Assembly (NCBI RefSeq): GCF_000306235.2
Contig: NZ_AKWZ02000010.1
Coordinates: forward strand, 1,178,001 to 1,242,000
Origin: Leptospira fainei serovar Hurstbridge str. BUT 6
Lineage (GTDB): Bacteria > Spirochaetota > Leptospiria > Leptospirales > Leptospiraceae
DNA: 64,000 nucleotides
Direction: 5' to 3'
Each line of letters starts with the position of its first letter. Within the stretch, counting starts at the first letter, position 1. This document shows positions 18,737-28,628 of the stretch, piece after piece. Made by a program: the position numbers and the translations under genes. The notes under the pieces were generated by a model. That model saw nothing but the letters and a program-made list of their open reading frames with translations, was not told the DNA's origin and searched no databases.

Positions 18737-20320
18737 ATGCGAAAGTCCGTTATGCTAGCTTTCCTCCTTTTTTTAGGAAATTCAGCGTTTGCGGAGGATA
18801 TCATATTTTTAGAAAAATCGGTCCATTCCGAAAACATAACGTCTCGATTGGAATTTATCGAGGTGAACAGCGATACGGATTCTCCCTTAAATAACGCTAA
18901 CAGCTTAAATTGGAGAAAATTCGGTCTTTCGTCCTTGAATTTCAATTTTTCGGATAAGATATACATATTTCGATTTAAAGTAAGATTTAGGAAGCCGTTA
19001 AAGGAAGACCTGTTTCTGGTACTGAGATGGAAGGCTCATGATTCAGCGGAACTTTATATCCCGAAGAGGATAATCCCAATCCAAGTTACCGGGGATGTTT
19101 TTTCCAAAACAAATTGGCCCGTGCAAAGTTTCCTTTATCCAACTTTCCGCCTTCAAGGAAATCCCGGTGAGGAAAAAGAATTCATTATAAAACTTAAGTC
19201 TCTCTCCATGATGTCTTTTCCTATAGAACTTTTGGACGAGGTAGGCCTGCGAAATGATCTGGTTTTAGAAACGGGGTTCTTTGCTCTGTCCGCTTGCCTT
19301 TATCTATTGATGATCTTTGTATCAATCTTTTATTATAAAACAACCGGGCTGAAGGAGTTTATTCTTTACGCAGGCTACGCATTATGCATGGGATTTTCTT
19401 ATGATATTAATTTTGGAAACGTCTACGAATTGTTTTGGCCGGGAGGGCTTCGCTGGTCGGAGCGGATTAATTTTTTCTTCTTTGAGATCGCGACGATATT
19501 CTTTTTTCAATTTATTCGTAAGTTTCTGGAGACGAAAGAGAGGCTGCTTTGGTTGGATCGAACTCTACTCGCCTTTTTGATTTTATCCATCGGAACAATT
19601 CCTTTAACTTTTTTTTCGGAGGCCATTCATTTACTGTCTAGAATAAGTACGATACTTTACGGGATCGCAATCCCCTTGATTCTTTTCGCGGGGATTTATC
19701 TGCAAAAAATGGGAAATAGTAAACTCAAGCTTTTTCTATTCTCTTGGTTTCTCTATATGATTCTAGGATATATGAGTGTTTTGTATTATTTTGGAGTCTT
19801 GAGCTATAGTTTTTTCACGGTATATGCGGTTCCTATAATCTTCCCGTTGGATCTGGTTGTTTTACTATATAATATAATCCAAAAGCACTCGGAGAGCATG
19901 GAAGAAAAACGAACCCTTTTGGAAAGATTGCAATACGCCACAAACCAACCTAAATATACACGTTCCAAACTTTCGAACGTCGATGTGGACGCATTATTGA
20001 ACTCTCTTATTTTTCTTATGGATTCGGAAAAGCCGTATTTAGCCGAAAAGTTACAGCTTCAGGACGTGGCGGATCGTTTGGGACTTACTCAGCATCAGCT
20101 ATCCGAGCTTTTAAATACGAGATTAGGGATGAATTTCGCAACTTACATTAATTCCCGTAGAATAGATGAAGCGAAGCTTATTTTGGAATCCGGCACGGAA
20201 AAGAATATTTTGAAGATAGCGTTTATGGTCGGCTTCGGTTCAAAAACTTCGTTCAATGTGGAGTTTAAGAAAACGACGGGATTAACGCCGAAACAGTATA
20301 AAGAATCGGTTTCCGATTAA
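18737..20320 (+). CDS. Membrane-bound AraC-family regulator (7TMR-DISM)
   Basis: Signal peptide (residues 1-19), a beta-rich periplasmic sensor of the 7TMR-DISM extracellular type (about 20-175), seven hydrophobic helices (about 180-390), a short linker, and a C-terminal AraC helix-turn-helix (about 430-525: LQLQDVADRLGLTQHQLSELLN and ILKIAFMVGFGSKTSFNVEFKKTTGLTPKQYKES). It is a one-protein sensor and regulator that would read a periplasmic ligand and bind DNA from the membrane. It is divergent from the candidate small RNA, which could be a target. The ligand is unknown. Confidence 0.9.
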   Translation: MRKSVMLAFLLFLGNSAFAEDIIFLEKSVHSENITSRLEFIEVNSDTDSPLNNANSLNWRKFGLSSLNFNFSDKIYIFRFKVRFRKPLKEDLFLVLRWKAHDSAELYIPKRIIPIQVTGDVFSKTNWPVQSFLYPTFRLQGNPGEEKEFIIKLKSLSMMSFPIELLDEVGLRNDLVLETGFFALSACLYLLMIFVSIFYYKTTGLKEFILYAGYALCMGFSYDINFGNVYELFWPGGLRWSERINFFFFEIATIFFFQFIRKFLETKERLLWLDRTLLAFLILSIGTIPLTFFSEAIHLLSRISTILYGIAIPLILFAGIYLQKMGNSKLKLFLFSWFLYMILGYMSVLYYFGVLSYSFFTVYAVPIIFPLDLVVLLYNIIQKHSESMEEKRTLLERLQYATNQPKYTRSKLSNVDVDALLNSLIFLMDSEKPYLAEKLQLQDVADRLGLTQHQLSELLNTRLGMNFATYINSRRIDEAKLILESGTEKNILKIAFMVGFGSKTSFNVEFKKTTGLTPKQYKESVSD

Positions 20321-20365
20321 AAGAAAATTTTGCGGATAGATATAAAAGTTGGAATTTCAAGATTT

Positions 20366-20387
20366 CTTACCTTAAAGGTAAGTTTTT
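20366..20387 (+). terminator. Terminator after the AraC-type gene
   Basis: CTTACC, loop TTAAA, GGTAAG, then TTTTT, about 45 bases after the stop codon of the AraC-type gene and just before the convergent aminotransferase gene. Confidence 0.6.
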
Positions 20388-20397
20388 GACGTTTCGA

Positions 20398-21582
20398 TCA
20401 TTTCGAAAATCGTAAGATTCTCGAAATGCCTTCTTCAAAGAGTTCGTTTTCGGCGATTAAACTAATTATCAAAACGAATTCTTCTTCCGGAAATCCGAAC
20501 ATCGAACCCGGATGAACCAAAGTGTTTTCCGATTCCAATAACTGCAGACAATAAGTATCGGGATCTTGCATGGAATGAGATCCCAATATAGCGTACCATC
20601 CGGCAGCAGGGGATCGGAATATTAATTTCTTCGAATCCGAAATTAATACATTCAGACTTTGCAGATTTCTTCGTATACGTCTAGATATTTGCCCTTGGAT
20701 CATTCTTCTCCATTCTAATAATTCGGGCAAGGCGAATTGAATTGGGGTGTTAACGGATAAAAAAGTATCCGCGATAATCTCCAATCGCTCTTTACATTCT
20801 AGTTTCCATTTCTCCGGGCCGTCTACATGAATCCAGGAAAGTTTCATTTGCGGGAGCGCGAGAATTTTGGAAATCCCGTTTACCGTAAAGAAAGGAACAC
20901 GGTTCGTTCTGAATCTCGGCGGTATCTTTCCTGCCTCATGAAAATAATCGACGAATACTTCGTCTAAGACGAGTCCGATGCCTCTCGCTTCGCAAAGATC
21001 GACAAGACGTGAAAACTCCGAATCGCTCAGGACCGATCCGGTCGGGTTATTAGGAGAAACTAGGAAAATTAATTTAGTCTTTAGCGAAAGATTCCTTTCA
21101 AAACTTTCGAAATCGATTTCCCAATTCGCCATCGAATTTAATGAATAGGATCTGAATTTTACCCCTTCTAACACGGTTAAAAATTCGAATAGCGGGTAGC
21201 CCGGCGCCGGAATTAGGACTTCATCTTCCGGATCGCAGAATAACTTTAGAATGTACGAATACGCTTCCGAAGATGAAGAAGTTAGAAAAAGGTCGTCGGC
21301 CGAGACTTGAATATCTCTCTCTTGGTAGTATTTTGAAACGGCCTCCCTCGCGGAAAGAATCCCTTGCGGAGAAGGTTCGTACGTTAACGACTCCGATCGC
21401 GATAGCGAGTGCAAAATCGCTTCGTTAGGATACGTTATCTTGACTCGTGTAGGATTTGAAATCGTGAGATCTATGATTTCGTTCCCGGAGTTCCGTAATT
21501 CTTTTACTTTTAAGTAAAGATCGTTTTCGCCGCTTTCGAATTCGAACCGGCCGCTAAATTTCGAACGAAAGTCAAGTGACAT
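20398..21582 (-). CDS. PLP-dependent aminotransferase, class I/II
   Basis: Fold-type I aminotransferase of 394 residues. Visible motifs are SPNNPTGS (substrate and cofactor region), LVLDEVFVDY (Asp binding the pyridine nitrogen), and NGISKILALPQMKLSW, where the Lys after GIS is the expected Schiff-base residue. The C-terminus is short and ends RILRFSK. It transfers amino groups between an amino acid and a 2-oxo acid; the exact substrate (Ala, Asp or aromatic) cannot be fixed. It begins 7 bases after the DUF2905 gene, so the two are probably one transcript. Confidence 0.88.
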   Translation of the reverse strand: MSLDFRSKFSGRFEFESGENDLYLKVKELRNSGNEIIDLTISNPTRVKITYPNEAILHSLSRSESLTYEPSPQGILSAREAVSKYYQERDIQVSADDLFLTSSSSEAYSYILKLFCDPEDEVLIPAPGYPLFEFLTVLEGVKFRSYSLNSMANWEIDFESFERNLSLKTKLIFLVSPNNPTGSVLSDSEFSRLVDLCEARGIGLVLDEVFVDYFHEAGKIPPRFRTNRVPFFTVNGISKILALPQMKLSWIHVDGPEKWKLECKERLEIIADTFLSVNTPIQFALPELLEWRRMIQGQISRRIRRNLQSLNVLISDSKKLIFRSPAAGWYAILGSHSMQDPDTYCLQLLESENTLVHPGSMFGFPEEEFVLIISLIAENELFEEGISRILRFSK

Positions 21583-21589
21583 TGCTTTC

Positions 21590-21820
21590 TTAGTTGGCGA
21601 TTCGATTCCAAAGATATAGAATCGCCGATAGTACTATGCTTACTAATATCGATGTCGTGATTGGAAAATAAAATCGGATATTCTCCCGCTCTATCCGAAT
21701 ATCCCCGGGTAGATTGCCTAAATTCGAGAGAAAAGGAATCTTCGAACCGAATACGAAAAAAATACCTAAGAGGAGGCAAATGGCTCCGATCCAAAGAAAA
21801 GTTTTACCGAGCGGTTCCAT
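21590..21820 (-). CDS. DUF2905 small membrane protein
   Basis: 76 residues with two membrane helices and the DUF2905 core LGNLPGDIRIERENIRFYFPITTSILVSI. Family members are small inner-membrane proteins of unknown function. It lies just downstream of tRNA-Ser and directly upstream of the aminotransferase. Confidence 0.85.
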   Translation of the reverse strand: MEPLGKTFLWIGAICLLLGIFFVFGSKIPFLSNLGNLPGDIRIERENIRFYFPITTSILVSIVLSAILYLWNRIAN

Positions 21821-21845
21821 AGAAATTTTCAGCAGGCGGGAAGTT

Positions 21846-21935
<90 letters not shown>

Positions 21936-22027
21936 AGTTCAGGTTGCGTTTACGATATTTTCGTAAACGGGCTCCCGGTCAAGGAGATTCGACGTAAAAG
22001 TTTAGGGACACTAACTTCGAAACTCGA

Positions 22028-23590
22028 TCAAACCGAATCTAATGTATCATCTATATGCCGTGCCGCAACTTTGGAAAACGCCATAATTGTATAACTAGGA
22101 TCGACCGAAACGGCAGTGGGAAACACACTTGAGTCGCTCACGAATAGATTTTTAAGTCCGTGAACTTTGTGCTTCCAATCCACGACCGAATTTTTGGGGT
22201 CCAATCCCATTCGACATCCACCGGCAGGGTGGGGCGCAGCCATTGCAATCGAACCGGGGGATAGAGGAATCTCGTTAATTTTCGGTAGCTCTTCGACACT
22301 TGCGAGAGTAGTTTTTTTAAGATCCGGTAAGATTACGGTTTTTGCACCCGCCTTAAAGTTTAATATTACCTGTTTCCGAATACAATCGCGCAAAATCTTC
22401 TTCGTAATTTCACCAAAAGGATACTGTATCTCCCGTTTGCCTCCCGATGTCACTTCGATTCGTCCCAACTCGGAATCCAGATCGTCTATCCAACCGATGG
22501 TGCCGCCTAAATGTGGGAGATCTTTCATAATTTCGAAATGTTCTTTGCCGAACCCGGGTACCAATGCACCCAAAGCGCCAGGCTGAAGCTGGTTAGCCAT
22601 GATTAGATAGCCGCCTTCCTTGTATTCCCCGTCGGAAAATCTAGCTAGACGGAACTCTTCCACTCCATATGCTGAAGGTATATTTCGCCATTGTATTATA
22701 GGTTCTTTATATAATGCGTGAACGAATGGCGAAGGATTGATCGCTAAAAATTCTCCCAGGGTAGGCAACTTTCTTTTTAAAGAGTTTCGTAATAGGAACG
22801 TGGAGCTTCCGAAGCCGCCTGCCGCAACAACCACCGCATCGGTTTTAAAATGTAATTTAATTTCGGATTCTTTTTGGGACGGCCTATCGATAACGACTGC
22901 ATATAGACCGACTACTTTCTCCCCTTCGAATTCCAATTTAACGGCTTTAGTGTCCGAGTAAAGATCGACTCCCATTGAAATCGCTTTAGGAATATGCGTA
23001 ATCAACTGGCTTTGCTTGGCACCGAAGATGCAACCTTGCATGCAATGACCGGATTTTTGACAATTTTTTCGGGCTTGTGGAACATGACCTCCTTGCCATC
23101 CTAAATCTTTCGAAGCTCTCCGGACCAGTTGATTCATTCGATTGAAATATTCTTCCTTCGCCGGATGAACGTTAAGATCTTCGTCCAATTCTTTCCAGTA
23201 AGGTTCCAAATCCTGCGAACCATGCCCCAATACTCCGAACTTATCTCGCCAAAGATTGAGTCTGTCGTCAGGGGTTCTGTAGCTATCGGCCCAATAATGT
23301 ACGGATGCACCGCCGACGTTCTTTCCATAAACGATGTTAACGGTCCCATCCGCAGTCGTTGCCATATTTCTTTCCGCGGATACTTTTCCCGCCATGTTCA
23401 ATTCATGGTTATCGAAAGTTCCGGTATGATAGTATCCGCCTTCTTCAAGTAAAATCACCTGCTTTCCTAACTTAGCGAGTTCGTAAGCTACGGTCGCACC
23501 GCCGCATCCGGTTCCGATTACGACTACCTGGGCTCGAATCTGCTTAGGCCTGCCTCCAAGATTCTTCCATTCGTAAATTCTACCCGACAT
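22028..23590 (-). CDS. GMC-family flavin oxidoreductase
   Basis: FAD-binding motif VVIGTGCGGATVAYELAKLG near the N-terminus, a Cys-containing middle region (KNCQKSGHCMQGC), and the GMC C-terminus with HPAGGCRMG and VDPSYTIMAFSKVAARHI. Such enzymes oxidise alcohols or sugars. The frame is open to a GTG at 23599, but the ATG at 23590 has GGTGG seven bases upstream and is preferred. It follows, and overlaps by 11 bases, a small Tat-leader protein of the gluconate-2-dehydrogenase subunit 3 type, so the two likely form a membrane-associated periplasmic dehydrogenase. The oxidoreductase itself has no leader, so it may be carried out with its partner. Substrate unknown. Confidence 0.88.
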   Translation of the reverse strand: MSGRIYEWKNLGGRPKQIRAQVVVIGTGCGGATVAYELAKLGKQVILLEEGGYYHTGTFDNHELNMAGKVSAERNMATTADGTVNIVYGKNVGGASVHYWADSYRTPDDRLNLWRDKFGVLGHGSQDLEPYWKELDEDLNVHPAKEEYFNRMNQLVRRASKDLGWQGGHVPQARKNCQKSGHCMQGCIFGAKQSQLITHIPKAISMGVDLYSDTKAVKLEFEGEKVVGLYAVVIDRPSQKESEIKLHFKTDAVVVAAGGFGSSTFLLRNSLKRKLPTLGEFLAINPSPFVHALYKEPIIQWRNIPSAYGVEEFRLARFSDGEYKEGGYLIMANQLQPGALGALVPGFGKEHFEIMKDLPHLGGTIGWIDDLDSELGRIEVTSGGKREIQYPFGEITKKILRDCIRKQVILNFKAGAKTVILPDLKKTTLASVEELPKINEIPLSPGSIAMAAPHPAGGCRMGLDPKNSVVDWKHKVHGLKNLFVSDSSVFPTAVSVDPSYTIMAFSKVAARHIDDTLDSV

Positions 23591-24161
23591 CGGTTCCACC
23601 TATCATTTTTTTATAATATATTCTCGATTCGCTCAGCTTTTCCGGCGGGTTGCCGAAAGGTCCTTCGTACGAAATCATGTGAAAGGTCGACGGATGTCCG
23701 TAATACACTAAGTAAATCGGCATTCTCAAATTTGCCCAGACTGCGCGAATTAGGTCCGAATTCGTATCCGCAAGCGAATTTAAAAAGGATCTCCTCGAGT
23801 CGAGGGGCATCCTGCTGAATCGGGAGAACTTTCCTTGAAAGATCGGTAGATATTCGATTACAAGTATTAAAGATTTAAAATCTTCCGAAAGAAACGGGTC
23901 TACGAAATAAAATTCCTCATCCAACCGCTCTAAAACTTCGGCCTGCTTATAGGTCGGTACGTTTTTTCCTTCAGGAAGTATCGCTTCAGCCAAAGCCGCC
24001 ATCGTATTCAATTCGTCATCGGAAAAGAACAAAGACTTGGGAATGAATCGCGACGACGACTTAAAAATACATACGGTCCCGCCCAGAAAAAGGGCAGCCG
24101 TGCCGACCAAGCCGAACCGCAAGAAAGTTTTACGAGAAAAACGATAGGTACGATTTTCCAT
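23580..24161 (-). CDS. Gluconate 2-dehydrogenase subunit 3-like protein
   Basis: 193 residues with a Tat-like leader (FSRKTFLRFGLVGTAALFLGG; RK in place of RR). The mature domain begins with FSDDELNTMAALAEAILPEG, the hallmark of the gamma subunit of periplasmic GMC dehydrogenases, which helps export and stabilise the flavin subunit. It is encoded directly upstream of the GMC gene with an 11-base overlap. No cytochrome c subunit is adjacent, so the electron acceptor is unclear. Confidence 0.82.
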   Translation of the reverse strand: MENRTYRFSRKTFLRFGLVGTAALFLGGTVCIFKSSSRFIPKSLFFSDDELNTMAALAEAILPEGKNVPTYKQAEVLERLDEEFYFVDPFLSEDFKSLILVIEYLPIFQGKFSRFSRMPLDSRRSFLNSLADTNSDLIRAVWANLRMPIYLVYYGHPSTFHMISYEGPFGNPPEKLSESRIYYKKMIGGTDVG

Positions 24162-24265
24162 GGCCCAGAGTATGAAGAGATATTAAAGGGTTGTCAATCT
24201 TTACGAGCGCCTTATGCCGGAAAAGAGAGTTGACGAAACGTACGTTCGATAATCCCTAGTAGTTC

Positions 24266-24499
24266 ATGGCCGATAAGCACGATAAAGTTCCTGAAAATGC
24301 AGCAGGAAAGTTTTACATCGATAATACCTGCGTACCATGTAACGATTGCGTAGAAGAAGCCCCGATGCTTTTAAAATATACCGACGACGAATCAAAGGTT
24401 TACTTCCATCGCCAACCTCAAACTCCGGAAGAGCAAATTTGTGCTCGCAAAGCGAAAGAAATCTGTCCGGTAGAGGCGATCGGAGACGACGGAGAATAA
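24266..24499 (+). CDS. Small [4Fe-4S] ferredoxin
   Basis: 77 residues. The cluster ligands are expected to be C22-x-x-C25-x-x-C28 and C67 (followed by Pro). C59 is an extra cysteine, as in single-cluster ferredoxins that retain one of a disulfide pair. Soluble one-electron carrier; its partner enzyme is not visible here. It stands alone, divergent from the dehydrogenase subunit gene. Confidence 0.88.
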   Translation: MADKHDKVPENAAGKFYIDNTCVPCNDCVEEAPMLLKYTDDESKVYFHRQPQTPEEQICARKAKEICPVEAIGDDGE

Positions 24500-24697
24500 T
24501 TATATTTTCTAATACTCGAGTAATTTGCCTCGGATTACAACTTACCGCGTATTTCGCTTCTTTTCATCGGGAATTTCTTGCCTAACCTTCCCCGATAAAA
24601 ATTCTGCAATCTAAAACAAAATCCGTTAGAGTTTTGCAACTTTTCTTCGTCTAACCCGTGTTTTCAGCCGGAAAAAAAGGTCTTATAATCGAGGCCT

Positions 24698-26611
24698 ATG
24701 AAAGTGCGTGAAACTAGTGCGGTTATGCCTTCGCCGGTAAATGGTTTGGATTTCTTTCAGACTCTAGTTGAAAAAAGCCGGGATTTGATATGCCTCCATG
24801 ACATAAACGGCATCTATCTTTACGCAAATCCAAGGGCCCACGAACTGACCGGATACAATTCGAGCGAATTGGTCAATCGCGATCCTTATGATTTCATTCA
24901 TCCCGAAGACAGGGAAAAAGTTCGACGTGAATCGTATGATCTTGCAAAGCAAGGGGGAGTTCCTCCTTTAAGTGATTATCGTTTTCTGCATAAAAACGGA
25001 GCCTATGTTTGGCTTCAAACAGTGACACAGCCTATATCGGACGATTCAGGAAAGGTAAAATACCTTCATACCACTACGAGGGAAATAACCAATCAGGTAT
25101 CCCTGACTGAGAAGCTAAAATTGGAAGAAAGGTTTTCTTGTCTAATGAGCGAACTCGCTCATGTCGGAGCTTGGGAATCCGATTTCCGGACGGGGACGAT
25201 TTACTGGTCTTCCGAAGTATACCGAATATTCGAACGCGATGAGCGAAAGGGCATCGATAAGGTAGCAGTTTATTCGTATAGTCATCCTGAAGACCTTGCT
25301 ATTGTCTCGTATTGCAATAAAAAATTGGGAGAAACGGGAGAGAGCTATTCGCTGGAGCATAGAATTATAGCCGAGTCCGGTCAGATTAAATGGTTAAGAA
25401 GTCAAGGAAAAGCGATTTACGTCGACGGTAAAATTACCGGAATCTACGGGGCGATTCAGGATATCACCCTTTCTAAAATCGTCGAAGAAGAGATTCGGCT
25501 GAGTGAAAAAAAGTTTTCATTAGCATTTCATAATTCAGGTATCGGAATTTTTTTACTCGATAAGGAAGGTCGGTTTTTAGAGGTAAACCAATCGTTTTCG
25601 AACCTTATTGGGTATTTACCGGAAGAACTATGGACGAAAAAATTCAGTGACATCACATTTTCGGAAGATATCGCCACTGGCCTTGAAATATTCGAGCGCG
25701 TACTAAGCGGCGAGAAGGAATCCGTTCAACTAATAAAAAGGTATGTCCATAAGAGAGGTTCTTTGATCTGGGCCCTGGTTACATCCGTCGCGGTTAGAAA
25801 AGATTCGGGTGAATTGATGTTCGTCGTCTCTCAAGTACAGGATATTTCGCGTAGGCGGACATTGGAAAATATTCTTAGAGAAAAGAATTCTCGTTTGAAA
25901 TCGGTCGGGAAGAATCTTACCGAGAGAATCAACCAATTGGAAGAATTCAATCAGATCGTTTCGCATAATATTCGATCTCCTATCGGGAATATATCGACTT
26001 TAGTGAAATTCCTCGAGGAAGCCGAAACCGAGGATGAGAAAAAGGAATTTATAGAATATCTGAAGCAAGCTGCGAGTCAGTTACATTCTACATTAAACGA
26101 ATTAGTTGAAGTCATTAAAATTCGACAGAATGCAAGGGTCTCGTCGGAGCAAATCTCCTTTGATGAAATATTCGCAAAAGTTCGATCCATGTTCTTGGGC
26201 CAAATTATGGAAGTTGGAGCCGATATTTTCGCCGATTTTTCTTCGGCGCCGGAAATTTTATATCCTAGAGTCTATTTGGAGAGCATTCTTCTTAATTTAT
26301 TATCTAACGCTTTGAAATATAGGTCGCCAAAAAGGAAATTAATAGTCGCTTTTAGAACCCATTGGCAGAACAATAATTTGATTTTGGAAGTCGCAGATAA
26401 CGGACTAGGAATGGATTTGAATAAGTACGGAAATCAAATCTTTAAGCTGCATAAAACGTTTCATAGGAATAAGGAAGGAAAGGGGTTAGGATTATTTATG
26501 ACTAAAAATCAAGTCGAATCCCTCGGCGGCGAGATCATCGTAGACAGCGAAATTGATAGAGGAACGAAATTTCTCGTCCAACTGACGAAGGCAAATGAAT
26601 TCTCGATTTAA
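24698..26611 (+). CDS. PAS-domain sensor histidine kinase
   Basis: Three PAS domains in a row (about residues 17-130, 145-255 and 268-395), a coiled-coil linker, then the phosphoacceptor region with H423 in SHNIRSPIGNIST, and an HATPase_c domain (N box LLNLLSNALKYR, G1 DNGLGMD, G2 GKGLGLFM). There are no membrane helices, so it should be a cytoplasmic sensor, perhaps of redox or small molecules via PAS. Its end overlaps the response regulator gene by 17 bases, defining its partner. Confidence 0.92.
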   Translation: MKVRETSAVMPSPVNGLDFFQTLVEKSRDLICLHDINGIYLYANPRAHELTGYNSSELVNRDPYDFIHPEDREKVRRESYDLAKQGGVPPLSDYRFLHKNGAYVWLQTVTQPISDDSGKVKYLHTTTREITNQVSLTEKLKLEERFSCLMSELAHVGAWESDFRTGTIYWSSEVYRIFERDERKGIDKVAVYSYSHPEDLAIVSYCNKKLGETGESYSLEHRIIAESGQIKWLRSQGKAIYVDGKITGIYGAIQDITLSKIVEEEIRLSEKKFSLAFHNSGIGIFLLDKEGRFLEVNQSFSNLIGYLPEELWTKKFSDITFSEDIATGLEIFERVLSGEKESVQLIKRYVHKRGSLIWALVTSVAVRKDSGELMFVVSQVQDISRRRTLENILREKNSRLKSVGKNLTERINQLEEFNQIVSHNIRSPIGNISTLVKFLEEAETEDEKKEFIEYLKQAASQLHSTLNELVEVIKIRQNARVSSEQISFDEIFAKVRSMFLGQIMEVGADIFADFSSAPEILYPRVYLESILLNLLSNALKYRSPKRKLIVAFRTHWQNNNLILEVADNGLGMDLNKYGNQIFKLHKTFHRNKEGKGLGLFMTKNQVESLGGEIIVDSEIDRGTKFLVQLTKANEFSI

Positions 26612-27008
26612 AAAACAACGACTCTTATTGGTAGATGACGATGCAATCTTTGCCGCCATTGCCAAAAGAACGATCGAAAAGGTCGGAGTTGTGCATAGCT
26701 TTGAAGTCTTGTCGGACGGCGAGGAAGCGATTTCATTTTTGAGGGCACATACGACTGATCCGGATCGCATACCGGATTTGATTTTTCTAGATATTAATAT
26801 GCCTTATATGGATGGGTGGCAGTTTTTGGAAGAGTATGCGATACTCGTGGATCGTCTTTTAAAAAAGCCGATTATTTATATGGTTAGTTCCTCGGTTGAC
26901 GACGCCGACTTGAAGAAGGCAAAAGCGACACCGTACGTAAAAGACTACCTGATTAAACCGGTTTCAGTCGAATCCTTTCGAAAAATTTTAAGCCCGATAG
27001 GGGATTGA
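26595..27008 (+). CDS. Single-domain response regulator
   Basis: A stand-alone receiver domain of 137 residues with the acidic pocket D14-D15-D16, phosphorylation site D66 (FLDINMP), S98-S99 and the conserved K121 (LIKP). It has no output domain, so it probably signals by protein contact or relays phosphate. It overlaps the histidine kinase gene, its likely phosphodonor. Confidence 0.92.
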   Translation: MNSRFKKQRLLLVDDDAIFAAIAKRTIEKVGVVHSFEVLSDGEEAISFLRAHTTDPDRIPDLIFLDINMPYMDGWQFLEEYAILVDRLLKKPIIYMVSSSVDDADLKKAKATPYVKDYLIKPVSVESFRKILSPIGD

Positions 27009-27013
27009 TCCTT

Positions 27014-27042
27014 CGAAGGAGCGGACCTTCGTGTTCGTTTTT
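27014..27042 (+). terminator. Possible terminator after the response regulator gene
   Basis: CGAAGG, loop AGCGGA, CCTTCG, followed six bases later by a run of T (CGTTTTTG). The stem is short and the T run is displaced, so this is only moderate support. Confidence 0.35.
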
Positions 27043-27090
27043 GCAACCCGCTTCGAATTTAAAATTCGTCACATCTTCGAACGGTCTATT

Positions 27091-27582
27091 CTACTGTCGA
27101 ATCTCATTATGATCCTTATCGAAAACGCCTACTAAAATACCGTTTCCTTTGGAATCGATTCGTAATGCTCCGAATTTAGCGTTTGCAAATATTGGGCCGG
27201 CTCCTTCTTGAAAAAAGAATTCCTCCGCACCGAAACTAATTTCGGACTCGTGCCTATGATATTTGATTTTTCGTTCGTTCCCGGCCGTAGGTTCCAGTTC
27301 GTTTTGAAATCGAATAAATGTCGCTACTTTATTTTCGTCCAGGGAAAAGACGATATATCCGGAGCTGGATAGTTCCTCGGTAAAATTCGAACGAGTGATA
27401 TCATATGCCAGTTGCATATAATCGCCTTGCATTAACGAACGAGGATCGACCGGTGCGAGGGTGAAAAGTACTAGCTCGCCGGTTTCTCGTAACCTTTCTT
27501 TTTTAAAAGTTTCAACTCCCACGATAAGGAGGATAACAGCTAGGTTTAAAAGAATAATCGGTTTCCTTAGTCTCTCTCTCAT
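27091..27582 (-). CDS. GDYXXLXY-family protein
   Basis: 163 residues with an N-terminal membrane helix and the signature GDYMQLAY near residue 53. Members are typically encoded with DUF4401 and DUF2157 membrane proteins, as here. The periplasmic part is small and beta-rich; function unknown. Its start overlaps the end of the DUF4401 gene (ATGA). Confidence 0.88.
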   Translation of the reverse strand: MRERLRKPIILLNLAVILLIVGVETFKKERLRETGELVLFTLAPVDPRSLMQGDYMQLAYDITRSNFTEELSSSGYIVFSLDENKVATFIRFQNELEPTAGNERKIKYHRHESEISFGAEEFFFQEGAGPIFANAKFGALRIDSKGNGILVGVFDKDHNEIRQ

Positions 27583-28628
27583 TCTTTTATATCCTTCTCC
27601 GCGAAAAGCTTCGTGAGCAAAAGATACGCCGATATGAATAAAATTCCCGATCCCAAAAGTACGTAAGATTTTACTAAGAGGGTCATTTTTAAGGAATAAT
27701 AAAAATCGGTTAAGTATCCGGTGATTGATAGCAACCCAAGTACCAGAATGAATGTTAACTTCTGCCTGAAGCCTATTAAAATAAGCAAAACGGAAAAGGA
27801 AATTCCGGGAGCTTGTAGAGTCGATAGTAAAATGATGCTAATCCCCGCGATAGCTGAGATCGTTGTTATCAGATGTTCTTTCATGAAGGTACGAAAGCAA
27901 TCCTGCAGATAAGCCGCTAAAACGACGATTCCGATTGCTCCTGAAATTCTCCAATCTGCCTGAAGTAATTCCCCCCTACTTACGGATAGTGAAGAAATTC
28001 CCGAAACGCAGAATGCTAGAGCATACACTGTCGGTAAAAAAAATTTTGGAATCAAAGGGCTATAAGTTATGAGTTCGGTTTCAAAGCGGAAGAGCAAAAT
28101 TAACGATACGCCGGCCAAAGCCAATAAAAAATGAATGGCAGTGATGACTTCATTATGATATAGCAATGTTCCTGAAGCAGAAAAAAATAAGATGACTGAA
28201 ATAAATCTTTGAATCCAAGTTCCCGACAGGAAATACAAAATCGTTTCTACAATTAATACTGTAAGGCTGATCGTATTCGTTTCAAGATGAGAGAATGCTA
28301 TTCCGAGAAAAAATAGGATTTGGCCTAGGAATCCTAAGGAAACCAATAAAGGTTCGGATATTTTTCTTTCTTTGTCCAATAGCGGTATCGCAATCGAGCC
28401 GAGTAAAACGATTCCACCGAGATATTTAAGGCTGTCCGTCGTCTTAAGGATCTCCGCTAAAAATAGAAAGAGCAATATTAGTGAAGCGGCAAACCATGAT
28501 CCGATGATTACAACTAAATGGACGTACCAGGGAGCATTATCGCCTTTGGAGCGAGTAAAGAAGGAGTTTAAGGTTTCTTCTTGTTGTTGATTTAGGTTGA
28601 GTTTTATCGTAATTTCTTTTAAGTTCAT
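27579..28628 (-). CDS. DUF4401 membrane protein
   Basis: About 349 residues with roughly ten hydrophobic helices, in the DUF4401 position of the DUF2157-DUF4401-GDYXXLXY trio. The frame is open to 28652, but the ATG at 28628 makes an ATGA overlap with the upstream gene and has GGAGG ten bases before it, so it is the better start. Function unknown. Confidence 0.85.
   Translation of the reverse strand: MNLKEITIKLNLNQQQEETLNSFFTRSKGDNAPWYVHLVVIIGSWFAASLILLFLFLAEILKTTDSLKYLGGIVLLGSIAIPLLDKERKISEPLLVSLGFLGQILFFLGIAFSHLETNTISLTVLIVETILYFLSGTWIQRFISVILFFSASGTLLYHNEVITAIHFLLALAGVSLILLFRFETELITYSPLIPKFFLPTVYALAFCVSGISSLSVSRGELLQADWRISGAIGIVVLAAYLQDCFRTFMKEHLITTISAIAGISIILLSTLQAPGISFSVLLILIGFRQKLTFILVLGLLSITGYLTDFYYSLKMTLLVKSYVLLGSGILFISAYLLLTKLFAEKDIKE

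Noticed and set aside
24346..24585. A 79-codon plus-strand frame overlapping the ferredoxin gene
   Set aside because: Out-of-frame shadow of the ferredoxin, whose cysteine motif is clear.
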